Assembly (NCBI GenBank): GCA_947589175.1
Contig: CANPZR010000069.1
Location: 1-10,580, forward strand
Origin: an uncultured Lachnospiraceae bacterium
Lineage (GTDB): Bacteria > Bacillota > Clostridia > Lachnospirales > Lachnospiraceae
Direction: 5' to 3'
Length of the DNA: 10,580 nucleotides
The position numbers and the translations under genes were made by a program. Numbering within the stretch: the first letter of the stretch is position 1; every line of letters starts with the position of its first letter. This document shows positions 1-7,295 of the stretch, piece by piece. The notes beneath the pieces are model-generated. The model ran no database searches. It was not told the origin of the DNA and saw only the letters and a program-made list of their open reading frames with translations.

Positions 1-938
1 TCCCGGACTCCCTGCGCCATCAGATCGCTGAGAAACGACAGAAACAGGCTTGCCGCCACCAAAATTCCCATCTTTCCGCCCTCTCCCGGCCTGGGAAGCG
101 TACCCACAAAGACGCCCAGCATGACGCCGAATGTCACCCCCGCAAAAAGCAGCAGGGCAATCGCACCGTACCGGTCTCCCAGATCGATTTTTAAAATAAA
201 TTTCATATAGGCAAACAGCAGGCAGCAGCTTGCGTACTGGAAAATCCAGCTCGCCGCAAAGCACGCCAGAACCCCCGTCACCTGCGGCAGGGGAGACGCC
301 GCCTTGCGCTGTCCCATGACCGACGTGCGCGGGCGCGCATAAATCACGGCGGAGCAGCTGCAGAACGATGCGAACAGGCATGTCATGGCAAATATCGCGT
401 AATAATAATTGACCAGATTATCCTGATTTCCCTCGCCGGACTTTTCTTCCAGAATCACATCCGCCCCCTCCCGCATGGCCTCCACCGCGGAGAGCATTTT
501 CTCCGGATGCTCCTTAGCCACACTCGTTATGACGGACTCATACTGGATATACCGCTTCAGAATCATCTGGAGAACCGTCTCGTTCATGCCGTTTCCCCGC
601 ACCATCAGGCGCTCATTATCCCCGGCAAAAAAGACGCCGTCCACCGCCTCCTCGCGCAGCAGCCTCTCCGCCTCCTCAAGGCTCGTCACCCTTAAATCCA
701 GCAGCTTATTCTCCCCATCCCCTGAAAGCTCCCGCAGCGCCTGCACAAGCGCCGTGTCGTCCTGCTCCTCCACCACGGCAGCCGGAATCACGCTGAAATG
801 CTCCGTCGAGGCAGCGATATTTCCAAAGGCGAAATACATAAACGTAGTCAGCGCAAACGGAAACAGCAGGTTCCAGAACAGCAGTTCCCGGACGCGGAGC
901 TGCACCTTGCACTCATACTTAAATTCATGAAAAAACAT
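1..938 (-). CDS. ABC-2 type transporter permease, partial (C-terminus beyond left edge)
   Basis: The frame is open from an ATG at 938 to the window edge (312 codons), so the C-terminus lies outside. A strong TAGGAGGT ribosome binding site sits just upstream of the ATG. Visible topology: a short cytoplasmic N-terminus, a first membrane segment at about residues 20-42, a hydrophilic presumably extracytoplasmic domain at about 43-172, then further hydrophobic segments at about 178-200, 220-245, 255-278 and 285-305. This one-helix, large-external-domain, helix-cluster layout is typical of ABC-2 permeases of the ABC2_membrane_3 or LnrM/LnrN kind, which export drugs or lipophilic compounds. The ATPase gene ends 9 bases upstream and its stop codon lies inside this gene's ribosome binding site, so the two are probably co-translated as one transporter. 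The substrate cannot be read from the sequence. A second permease may follow to the left. Confidence 0.85.
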   Translation of the reverse strand, partial: MFFHEFKYECKVQLRVRELLFWNLLFPFALTTFMYFAFGNIAASTEHFSVIPAAVVEEQDDTALVQALRELSGDGENKLLDLRVTSLEEAERLLREEAVDGVFFAGDNERLMVRGNGMNETVLQMILKRYIQYESVITSVAKEHPEKMLSAVEAMREGADVILEEKSGEGNQDNLVNYYYAIFAMTCLFASFCSCSAVIYARPRTSVMGQRKAASPLPQVTGVLACFAASWIFQYASCCLLFAYMKFILKIDLGDRYGAIALLLFAGVTFGVMLGVFVGTLPRPGEGGKMGILVAASLFLSFLSDLMAQGVR

Positions 939-940
939 AC

Positions 941-950
941 CTACCTCCTA
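941..950 (-). promoter_or_regulatory. Ribosome binding site of the permease overlapping the ATPase stop codon
   Basis: Read on the minus strand this is TAGGAGGTAG. The first three bases (948-950) are the TAG stop of the ATPase, and AGGAGG is the Shine-Dalgarno sequence of the permease starting at 938. A ribosome finishing the ATPase covers this site, which suggests translational coupling and a fixed ratio of ATPase to permease. Confidence 0.85.
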
Positions 951-1886
951 ATCCCGCAGCGCCTTACCGGTAATTTCCAGGAACACGTCGTTCAGCGTGG
1001 GAAGCTCCGACCAGACGCGCCCGTACCGGATTTTCTGCTCCCTCATAAAATGCAGCACCTCCAGAAGATTGCCGTCTCCCCCGCCAAAGCGGATGCGGAC
1101 TCTCCCGTCCTCCCACACCGCCTCGTAGGCGTGGGCGAGAGCCTCTAATCCGGCCCTCTGCTCTCCCGTCAGCTCCGGCGCCTCCACCGTAACCGTCTCC
1201 GTGTTGCGGATCATGCGCTTTAGCTCGTCCCTGGTCCCCTCCGCCACGCATTTTCCCTGATCCATAATCATGATGCGGGAACAGATCTGCTCCACTTCCT
1301 CCATGTAGTGGCTGGTGTAAATAACCGTCGCCCCCTGTCTGTTCAGCTCCATAATTCCCTCCAGAATCCGGTTCCTGCTCTGGGGATCCACCGCCACCGT
1401 CGGCTCGTCAAAAATGAGCAGCTCCGGCTTGTGGGCAATTCCGCAGGCAATATTCAGCCTCCGCAGCAGCCCGCCCGACAGCTTTTTCGGATAAAATTTC
1501 CGGTAATCCGCCAGTCCCACAAAGTCCAGCGCTTCCTCCACATACTGTTTTCTCTTTTTCTTGTCCGCCACATACAGGCCGCAGAAATAGTCCACATTCT
1601 CCTGCACCGTCAGCTCGTCCAGTACCGCCACGTCCTGCATCACCAGCCCGATTTTCCGTTTCAGGTCGTAGGAGTCCGGATTCAGCTCCTGCCCGAATAC
1701 CCGGATTTCCCCCTTGTCATAGGGAAGCAAAGACAAAAGGCAGTAAATCGTAGTCGTCTTGCCCGATCCGTTCGGTCCCAGCAGTCCAAAAATCTCTCCC
1801 CGCTGCACCGACAGGTTGAGATGGTCTAACGCCACTAACTCCCGGTATCTCTTGACCAGATTCTCAATATGAATCACTTCGCTCAT
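948..1886 (-). CDS. ABC transporter ATP-binding protein (drug/natural-product exporter type)
   Basis: This 312-residue cytoplasmic ATPase would power the permease encoded next to it. All nucleotide-binding motifs are present: Walker A GPNGSGKT at residues 37-44, Q-loop Gln84, signature LSGGL at 136-140 (the usual fifth residue Q is Leu), Walker B LLIFDEP at 156-162, the D-loop around Asp167 and switch His193. Residues from about 225 form the C-terminal extension common in DrrA/CcmA/NatA-like exporter ATPases. The length is close to that of LnrL-type ATPases. The start at 1886 is preceded by AAAGGATGGG with a slightly long spacing. It is transcribed away from the histidine kinase gene, and shares with it a control region containing a perfect palindrome. 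A role in export of an antimicrobial or toxic compound, sensed by the adjacent two-component system, is inferred from this layout only. Confidence 0.93.
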   Translation of the reverse strand: MSEVIHIENLVKRYRELVALDHLNLSVQRGEIFGLLGPNGSGKTTTIYCLLSLLPYDKGEIRVFGQELNPDSYDLKRKIGLVMQDVAVLDELTVQENVDYFCGLYVADKKKRKQYVEEALDFVGLADYRKFYPKKLSGGLLRRLNIACGIAHKPELLIFDEPTVAVDPQSRNRILEGIMELNRQGATVIYTSHYMEEVEQICSRIMIMDQGKCVAEGTRDELKRMIRNTETVTVEAPELTGEQRAGLEALAHAYEAVWEDGRVRIRFGGGDGNLLEVLHFMREQKIRYGRVWSELPTLNDVFLEITGKALRD

Positions 1887-1916
1887 GCTATACAGCCCAT
1901 CCTTTCTGTTTTCTCT

Positions 1917-1925
1917 ATTGTAGCA
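1917..1925 (-). promoter_or_regulatory. Probable extended -10 promoter of the ABC transporter operon
   Basis: On the minus strand TACAAT (1917-1922) is preceded by TG plus one base (1923-1925), an extended -10 element. The hexamer 17 bases further upstream is poor (TGGAGC), as is tolerated with an extended -10. Transcription would begin near 1909, leaving a leader of about 20 bases that contains the ribosome binding site. A TTGACA on this strand at 1962-1967 is too far away (39 bases) to serve as its -35, but it overlaps the palindrome at 1966-1985. Confidence 0.5.
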
Positions 1926-1965
1926 GGTGTTTCTTTTTTGCTCCAGTGAAAAAGGTCATTATGTC

Positions 1966-1985
1966 AATGTGACATTTGTCACATT
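1966..1985. promoter_or_regulatory. Perfect palindrome of Crp/Fnr-box type, candidate operator
   Basis: AATGTGAC, a 4-base spacer ATTT and GTCACATT form a perfect 8-base inverted repeat. Read as TGTGA-N6-TCACA it matches the consensus of Crp/Fnr-family sites, including Bacillus Fnr. It lies between the divergent transporter and kinase promoters, centred about 59-61 bases upstream of the inferred kinase transcript start, the distance at which class I Crp/Fnr activators bind. It could instead be the binding site of the adjacent NarL-type response regulator. The palindrome is seen directly; the protein that binds it is inference. Confidence 0.6.
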
Positions 1986-1998
1986 ACTGTACCAGCAT

Positions 1999-2027
1999 TT
2001 GACTCCGCGCCCCATTTGAGATATAAT
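1999..2027 (+). promoter_or_regulatory. Near-consensus sigma-A promoter of the kinase/regulator operon
   Basis: TTGACT (1999-2004), a 17-base spacer and TATAAT (2022-2027) match the consensus at 11 of 12 positions. Initiation would fall at about 2033-2036, directly on the kinase ATG at 2035, so the transcript would have essentially no 5' leader. Confidence 0.8.
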
Positions 2028-2034
2028 ACAGGGC

Positions 2035-3138
2035 ATGAACAATCTGATTAACAAAGGGATTATATACGGGCTCTGCCTGTGCTTTTTTTTACACACTACA
2101 AGCGTTCCGCCAACGCCCTTCCTCACAGCCGTTGCCGTGGGGGCGGCCGCGCTTTTATTTCTCGCGGAATGTCTGGATACGCTTCCTCTGGCCGCCGCTC
2201 TGACGGTCTGGGGAATTTTTTCCCTTTTTACAGGGCCCGCCGCCTGCTTTCTCCCGGTGGCCGCCTATGACGGGGCGAGGCCGTCCCTTCCCCGCCCCGT
2301 CCGACTCATCGTCCCCCTGTTTACCCTCCTCTCTTTTCCGAAAAAAAGCGGCGGCGAAATTTTAATTCTAATACTGCTCTCCGGCGCGGCGTGGCTTCTC
2401 TGCTATTATGCCGCAAGCTTAGAACAGATGCGCCTTACATTTCACCGATATCGGGACGACGCCACGGAGCAGGACCTCTACATGAAGGAAAAGCACCAGG
2501 CGCTCCTTGACAGGCAGGACTATGAAATCCATCTGGCGACGCTCCGGGAGCGGAACCGGATTGCCAGAGAAATTCACGACAGCGTGGGACATCTGCTCAC
2601 AAGCTCCATCCTGCAGACCGGCGCCATCGAGGTTCTGAATCAGGACGACGTTCTGAAAACGCCCTTAGGGCACCTGAACGACACGCTCCGCACGGCCATG
2701 AACAGCGTGCGAAGCAGCGTCCACGATTTGCGGGACGAGTCGGTCAACCTGGAAAAGTCCCTGCAGGATATCCTCGACGGGGCCGCTCCCCTAAGCGGCC
2801 AGCTGGATTATCAGATTGAGTTGGATCCCCGCCCGGAAATCCGCTGCGCCTTTATTGCCATCGCCAAGGAGGCCGTCAACAACACGGAGCGGCACAGCGA
2901 CGCCGACCGCATCTCGATTGAGGTCGTAGAGCATCCCTCCTTTTACAGCATGAAAATAGCGGACAACGGCTCCATAAACAGGCTGCCCGCCGAGCGTGGC
3001 ATGGGACTTGACAACATGCGGGAGCGAATCGCGGCGCTGAACGGTCAGATTCATTTTTCCGCCGACCAGGGATTCCGCATTTTTATTTCCGTGTGGAAGG
3101 ATCACGCAAAAAGACAGGGAGGAAACGAGTATGAATAA
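2035..3138 (+). CDS. Sensor histidine kinase, HisKA_3 (DesK/LiaS/NarX-like) family
   Basis: This 367-residue membrane sensor autophosphorylates and passes the phosphate to the response regulator encoded next. Residues about 8-128 are hydrophobic, with some four to five membrane segments and little extracytoplasmic sequence, as in DesK- or LnrJ-type sensors that sense within the membrane. A short coiled region (about 129-170) leads to the dimerisation/phosphoacceptor box REIHDSVGH with His181. The ATPase domain follows, with the N-box around Glu279-Asn283-His287, the DNG box at 310-312 and the glycine-rich GMGLDNMRERI at 322-332. No Shine-Dalgarno sequence precedes the ATG, and the promoter places the RNA start at about the same base, so translation is probably leaderless. 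I see no later in-frame start with a good site before the first membrane segment. The last 8 bases overlap the regulator gene. The signal is unknown. Confidence 0.92.
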   Translation: MNNLINKGIIYGLCLCFFLHTTSVPPTPFLTAVAVGAAALLFLAECLDTLPLAAALTVWGIFSLFTGPAACFLPVAAYDGARPSLPRPVRLIVPLFTLLSFPKKSGGEILILILLSGAAWLLCYYAASLEQMRLTFHRYRDDATEQDLYMKEKHQALLDRQDYEIHLATLRERNRIAREIHDSVGHLLTSSILQTGAIEVLNQDDVLKTPLGHLNDTLRTAMNSVRSSVHDLRDESVNLEKSLQDILDGAAPLSGQLDYQIELDPRPEIRCAFIAIAKEAVNNTERHSDADRISIEVVEHPSFYSMKIADNGSINRLPAERGMGLDNMRERIAALNGQIHFSADQGFRIFISVWKDHAKRQGGNEYE

Positions 3139-3787
3139 AAAAACCGTTCAGCCGGAGCTTATCCGAATATGCATTGTCGATGACGACCAGCTGGCCGCCC
3201 TCTCGCTGAAGACCATTTTATCCGTCCAAAAGCAGATTGAAATCGCGGGCGTCGGCCACAGCGGCAGCGAGGCCGTTTCTCTATATGAAAAATTCCGCCC
3301 AGATGTTCTTCTCATGGACATCCACATGTCAGAGATGTCCGGCCTGGAGGCGGGGAGCATTATCCTAAAACAATATCCCGACGCGAAAATCCTTCTCCTG
3401 ACCACCTTTGACGATGTCGAATACATCGTAAAGGCGCTGCGCATGGGCGTGAAGGGCTATATATTGAAGCAGAATTTCGAGAGCATACTCCCGGCGGTCC
3501 TCGCCGTTCAGGGTGGCCAGACCGTCTTCGGCGACGCCATCACGGAGCGGCTGCCGGAGCTGATGAGCCGCCCGGCCTCTCCGGGCTCGCCAGAGGGCTA
3601 TGGACTGACCGAAAAGGACTGGCAGATCATCCGGCTGGTCGCGGACGGCATGAACAACAAGGAGATTGCCGCCGCCCTGTTTCTCAGCGAGGGCACCGTG
3701 CGCAACTACCTAAGCGCCATACTGGAAAAGCTGGAGCTGAGGGACCGGACGCAGCTAGCGGTGTTTTACTATAAAACGATGGGGTGA
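3131..3787 (+). CDS. Response regulator, NarL/LuxR family
   Basis: This 218-residue DNA-binding regulator is the expected partner of the preceding kinase. The receiver domain spans about residues 10-128, with the acidic pocket Asp17-Asp19, phosphoacceptor Asp63 in LLMDIHM, Thr91/Thr92 after strand 4 and Lys113. After a short linker, a LuxR-type helix-turn-helix occupies about 157-213, with the recognition segment around NKEIAAALFLSEGTVRNYL. The ATG overlaps the kinase stop (ATGAATAA), and GGGAGG lies about 8 bases upstream within the kinase gene, so the pair is translationally coupled. Likely targets are the divergent ABC transporter operon and its own operon, judging from their back-to-back arrangement. 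This matches known LnrJK/LiaRS-like modules but is not shown directly. Confidence 0.93.
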   Translation: MNKKTVQPELIRICIVDDDQLAALSLKTILSVQKQIEIAGVGHSGSEAVSLYEKFRPDVLLMDIHMSEMSGLEAGSIILKQYPDAKILLLTTFDDVEYIVKALRMGVKGYILKQNFESILPAVLAVQGGQTVFGDAITERLPELMSRPASPGSPEGYGLTEKDWQIIRLVADGMNNKEIAAALFLSEGTVRNYLSAILEKLELRDRTQLAVFYYKTMG

Positions 3788-3872
3788 GGCAGCTCTGAAT
3801 AAAATAATGGGGCGAAACCGTTCTAAATAAAATTATGGGCGAGGTCCTTCTAATTAGAAATGAGGCCGACGG
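3768..3872 (+). repeat. Degenerate tandem repeat, about four units of 24-28 bases
   Basis: Starting in the last codons of the response regulator gene, similar units follow one another: about 3768-3793, 3794-3821, 3822-3848 and 3849-3872. The middle two are the most alike: TCTGAATAAAATAATGGGGC and TCTAAATAAAATTATGGGC, each followed by GA-rich sequence. The first unit includes the codons for the regulator's last residues (YKTMG) and its stop. The others contain stops in the same frame, so they look like decayed copies of the gene's 3' end. No function is evident. Confidence 0.55.
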
Positions 3873-3887
3873 AAAACAAAATTTTCC
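3871..3887 (+). terminator. Weak hairpin, possible terminator or attenuating structure before carB
   Basis: GGAAAA, the loop CAAAA and TTTTCC form a 6-base stem that is mostly A:T and ends in TTG rather than a T-run. It may weakly separate the regulator operon from carB, but is too poor to call a strong terminator. The proposed carB -35 begins at the next base. Confidence 0.25.
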
Positions 3888-3916
3888 TTGTGGTTTCCCC
3901 GGCTTTCCTTTACAAT
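3888..3916 (+). promoter_or_regulatory. Probable carB promoter
   Basis: TTGTGG (3888-3893), a 17-base spacer and TACAAT (3911-3916) form a plausible sigma-A promoter with a good -10 and a weak -35. The transcript would start near 3923, with a leader of about 38 bases containing AAGGAGG (3948-3954) six bases before the carB ATG. The leader is too short for a PyrR-type attenuator, and I see no PyrR-binding consensus in it. Confidence 0.45.
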
Positions 3917-3960
3917 AAGAAAGAGGGAATAGAAAACTGACAACTTGAAGGAGGTACATT

Positions 3961-6900
3961 ATGCCAAAAAGAACCGATATACACAAAGTTCTGATTATAG
4001 GCTCCGGCCCGATCATTATCGGACAGGCCTGTGAGTTCGACTACTCCGGCACGCAGGCGTGCAAGGCGCTGCGCAAGCTGGGATATGAAATCGTGTTAGT
4101 CAATTCCAACCCGGCCACCATTATGACCGATCCGGAGACCGCGGACGTCACTTATATCGAGCCGCTGAATCTGGAGCGGCTGGAGCAGATTATTGAAAAA
4201 GAGCGCCCGGACGCCCTGCTGCCGAATCTCGGCGGCCAGTCCGGCCTGAATCTCTGCGCCGAGCTGAACAAGGCGGGGATTCTGGACAAATATAACGTAA
4301 AGGTCATCGGCGTTCAGGTGGACGCCATCGAGCGCGGGGAGGACCGCATCGAATTTAAAAAGACCATGAACAAGCTGGGAATCGAGATGGCGCGCAGCGA
4401 GGTCGCATACAGCGTGGACGAGGCTCTCGCCATCGCGGATTCCCTGGGATATCCGGTCGTGCTGCGCCCCGCCTACACGATGGGCGGAGCCGGGGGCGGC
4501 CTCGTCTACAACCGGGAGGAATTAAAGACCGTGTGCGCGAGAGGCCTGCAGGCGAGCCTGGTGGGACAGGTACTGGTCGAGGAATCCGTACTCGGCTGGG
4601 AGGAGCTGGAGCTCGAGGTGGTCCGCGACTCCGAGAACAACATCATCACCGTCTGCTTTATTGAAAATATTGACCCGCTCGGCGTGCACACAGGCGACTC
4701 CTTCTGCTCGGCTCCCATGCTGACCATTTCCGAGGAATGTCAGAAACGGCTGCAGGAGCAGGCGTACCGGATTGTGGAGTCGGTGCAGGTCATCGGCGGA
4801 ACCAACGTGCAATTCGCCCACGATCCGGTGACCGACCGCATCATCGTCATCGAGATCAATCCGCGTACATCCCGCTCCTCCGCGCTGGCCTCCAAGGCAA
4901 CGGGATTCCCGATCGCCCTTGTTTCCGCCATGCTGGCAACGGGACTGACGCTAAAGGACATCCCCTGCGGAAAATACGGAACGCTTGACAAATATGTGCC
5001 GGACGGCGACTATGTCGTGATTAAATTCGCCCGCTGGGCGTTTGAAAAATTCAAGGGCGTCGAGGATAAGCTGGGCACCCAGATGCGCGCCGTGGGCGAG
5101 GTCATGAGCATCGGCAAGACCTACAAGGAGGCCTTCCAGAAAGCCATCCGCAGCCTGGAGACCGGGCGTTATGGCCTGGGACACGCCAAAAACTTCGACT
5201 CCATGAGCAAGGACGAGCTGTTAAAGCTCCTCATCACCCCATCGAGCGAGCGGCATTTTGTCATGTACGAGGCGCTGCGCAAGGGCGCCACGATAGAGGA
5301 AATTTTTGAGCTCACCAAGGTAAAAACCTATTTTATCGAGCAGATGAAAGAGCTGGTGGAGGAGGAAGAGGCCCTCATGAAGAGCAGAGGAAGCCTTCCC
5401 TCCGACGACGCGCTGATTGCGGCTAAGAAGGACGGATTTTCGGACAAATATTTGAGCCAGATTCTGGACGTGCCGGAGGAAGATATCCGGAACCGCCGTC
5501 TGGAGCTGGGCGTCACAGAGGCCTGGGAGGGCGTCCATGTGAGCGGCACCGAGAACAGCGCTTATTACTACTCCACCTACAACGCGTCGGACAAAAATCC
5601 GGTCAATACCGACAAGCCGAAAATTATGATTTTAGGCGGCGGTCCCAACCGAATCGGACAGGGCATCGAGTTCGACTACTGCTGCGTCCACGCCTCTATC
5701 GCCCTGAAAAAGCTGGGCTTTGAAACTATTATCGTAAACTGCAATCCGGAGACGGTATCCACCGATTACGACACCTCGGATAAATTATATTTTGAGCCGC
5801 TGACTCTGGAAGACGTGCTGAGCATTTACAACAAAGAAAAGCCCCTTGGCGTAATCGCCCAGTTCGGCGGCCAGACTCCGCTGAATCTGGCAAGCGAGCT
5901 TGAGAAAAACGGCGTGAAGATTCTGGGGACCTCTCCGTCTGTCATCGATCTGGCGGAGGACCGCGACCAGTTCCGCGCCATGATGGACAAGCTGGACATT
6001 CCGATGCCGGAATCCGGCATGGCCACCACCGTGGAGGAGGCCATCGGCATTGCCGCGCAGATCGGCTATCCGGTCATGGTGCGCCCCTCTTACGTTCTAG
6101 GCGGGCGCGGCATGGAGGTCGTATATGACGACGAGAGCATGACCGAGTACATGAACGCCGCCGTGGGCGTGACGCCGGATCGGCCGATTCTCATCGACCG
6201 TTTCCTAAATCACGCGATGGAGTGTGAGGCAGACGCCATCAGCGACGGCACAAACGCTTTCGTTCCCGCCGTTATGGAGCACATTGAGCTCGCAGGCGTA
6301 CACTCCGGCGACTCCGCCTGCATTATACCGTCCGTCCATATTTCGGATAAAAATGTGGCGACCATCAAAGAGTACACGAAAAAAATTGCCGAGGAAATGC
6401 ACGTCCGGGGCCTGATGAACATGCAGTATGCCATCGAGAACGACAAGGTCTATGTGCTGGAGGCCAACCCAAGAGCGTCCCGCACCGTGCCGTTAGTATC
6501 CAAGGTGTGCAATATCCGCATGGTTCCCCTGGCTACGGAAATCATCACATCCGAGCTGACCGGGCGCCCGTCGCCGATCCCTGGCTTAAAGGAGCAGCAC
6601 ATACCCAACTACGGCGTAAAAGAGGCCGTATTCCCGTTCAATATGTTCCAGGAGGTCGATCCGATTCTGGGACCGGAAATGCGCTCCACCGGCGAGGTGC
6701 TGGGGCTATCCCGCTCCTATGGAGAGGCATTTTTCAAGGCACAGGAGGCCATTCAGTCCAGGCTTCCCCTGTCCGGCACCGTGCTCTTTTCCGTAAATGA
6801 CAAGGACAAGCCGGAAATCACAGACATCGCAAGGAGCTTGGCGGAAGACGGATTCCGTCTTATCGCCACCGGAACGACCTGCGATCTGTTGGCAGAGGCC

Positions 6901-7197
6901 GGGCTCGCTGTGGAGAAGGTAAAGAAGCTCTACGAGGGACGCCCGAACATTCTGGACATGATTACCAACGGCGACATCCAGCTGATCATCAATTCACCGA
7001 TTGGCAAGGACAGCGTCCACGATGACAGCTATCTTAGGAAAGCCGCCATCAAGGCCAAGGTTCCTTACATCACCACAATGGCCGCCGCCAGGGCCACGGC
7101 GGAGGGCATCCACTTTGTGAAGGAGCACGGTCAGGGCGAAATCAAATCCCTGCAGACGCTGCACGGGGAGATACGGGATCTGCCCGCGGGGGAATAA
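3961..7197 (+). CDS. carB: Carbamoyl-phosphate synthase, large subunit
   Basis: CarB makes carbamoyl phosphate from bicarbonate, ammonia (delivered from glutamine by the small subunit CarA) and two ATP, feeding pyrimidine and arginine synthesis in the cytoplasm. The 1078-residue length matches the family (about 1070). The two homologous halves are clear: the first starts with VLIIGSGPIIIGQACEFDYS and the second (from about residue 553) with IMILGGGPNRIGQGIEFDY. Both carry ATP-grasp signatures (RPAYTMGGAGGG near residue 170; RPSYVLGGRGMEV in the second half). Arg129, His243 and the EINPR segment near 298 fall where E. coli CarB has its catalytic residues. About 402-552 is the oligomerisation domain and about 935-1078 the MGS-like allosteric domain. 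AAGGAGG six bases upstream fixes the start. carA is not adjacent here: upstream is a two-component system, downstream an accessory block. Confidence 0.97.
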   Translation: MPKRTDIHKVLIIGSGPIIIGQACEFDYSGTQACKALRKLGYEIVLVNSNPATIMTDPETADVTYIEPLNLERLEQIIEKERPDALLPNLGGQSGLNLCAELNKAGILDKYNVKVIGVQVDAIERGEDRIEFKKTMNKLGIEMARSEVAYSVDEALAIADSLGYPVVLRPAYTMGGAGGGLVYNREELKTVCARGLQASLVGQVLVEESVLGWEELELEVVRDSENNIITVCFIENIDPLGVHTGDSFCSAPMLTISEECQKRLQEQAYRIVESVQVIGGTNVQFAHDPVTDRIIVIEINPRTSRSSALASKATGFPIALVSAMLATGLTLKDIPCGKYGTLDKYVPDGDYVVIKFARWAFEKFKGVEDKLGTQMRAVGEVMSIGKTYKEAFQKAIRSLETGRYGLGHAKNFDSMSKDELLKLLITPSSERHFVMYEALRKGATIEEIFELTKVKTYFIEQMKELVEEEEALMKSRGSLPSDDALIAAKKDGFSDKYLSQILDVPEEDIRNRRLELGVTEAWEGVHVSGTENSAYYYSTYNASDKNPVNTDKPKIMILGGGPNRIGQGIEFDYCCVHASIALKKLGFETIIVNCNPETVSTDYDTSDKLYFEPLTLEDVLSIYNKEKPLGVIAQFGGQTPLNLASELEKNGVKILGTSPSVIDLAEDRDQFRAMMDKLDIPMPESGMATTVEEAIGIAAQIGYPVMVRPSYVLGGRGMEVVYDDESMTEYMNAAVGVTPDRPILIDRFLNHAMECEADAISDGTNAFVPAVMEHIELAGVHSGDSACIIPSVHISDKNVATIKEYTKKIAEEMHVRGLMNMQYAIENDKVYVLEANPRASRTVPLVSKVCNIRMVPLATEIITSELTGRPSPIPGLKEQHIPNYGVKEAVFPFNMFQEVDPILGPEMRSTGEVLGLSRSYGEAFFKAQEAIQSRLPLSGTVLFSVNDKDKPEITDIARSLAEDGFRLIATGTTCDLLAEAGLAVEKVKKLYEGRPNILDMITNGDIQLIINSPIGKDSVHDDSYLRKAAIKAKVPYITTMAAARATAEGIHFVKEHGQGEIKSLQTLHGEIRDLPAGE

Positions 7198-7231
7198 TGG
7201 GGATTGGATAGATTGGGATAAGGATATAAGG

Positions 7232-7257
7232 AGGCTTCCGGGCGCGCCCGGAAGCCT
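7232..7257. terminator. Rho-independent terminator, perfect 26-base palindrome between convergent genes
   Basis: AGGCTTCCGGGC-GC-GCCCGGAAGCCT is perfectly self-complementary and lies 35 bases after the carB stop, followed on the plus strand by TGATTTTA. The stem is strong and the T-run is short, so it fits best as the carB terminator. Because it is symmetrical and the gene at 7296 points towards it, it may also stop transcripts from the right, although no T-run follows on that strand. It also marks the change from GC-rich to AT-rich sequence. Confidence 0.8.
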
Positions 7258-7295
7258 TGATTTTAAAATAATATCTTTACTATTATCGACAATAT

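Noticed and set aside
475..930. 151-codon plus-strand open frame
   Set aside because: It lies antisense to the permease, whose frame has membrane segments, a strong ribosome binding site and operon context. The plus-strand translation is Ser/Arg-rich low-complexity sequence, typical of a GC-rich shadow frame.
1308..1829. 173-codon plus-strand open frame
   Set aside because: It is antisense to the ABC ATPase, which carries all family motifs.
1962..1967. TTGACA as -35 of the ABC transporter promoter
   Set aside because: The nearest good -10 (1917-1922) is 39 bases away, and no -10 occurs at 16-18 bases.
3788..3960. PyrR-type attenuator or riboswitch before carB
   Set aside because: There is no PyrR-binding consensus, no strong antiterminator/terminator pair, and the likely leader is only about 38 bases.
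3684..4016. 110-codon minus-strand open frame across the spacer before carB
   Set aside because: It overlaps the ends of two firm genes and the repeat region, has no ribosome binding site worth the name, and its translation resembles no protein.
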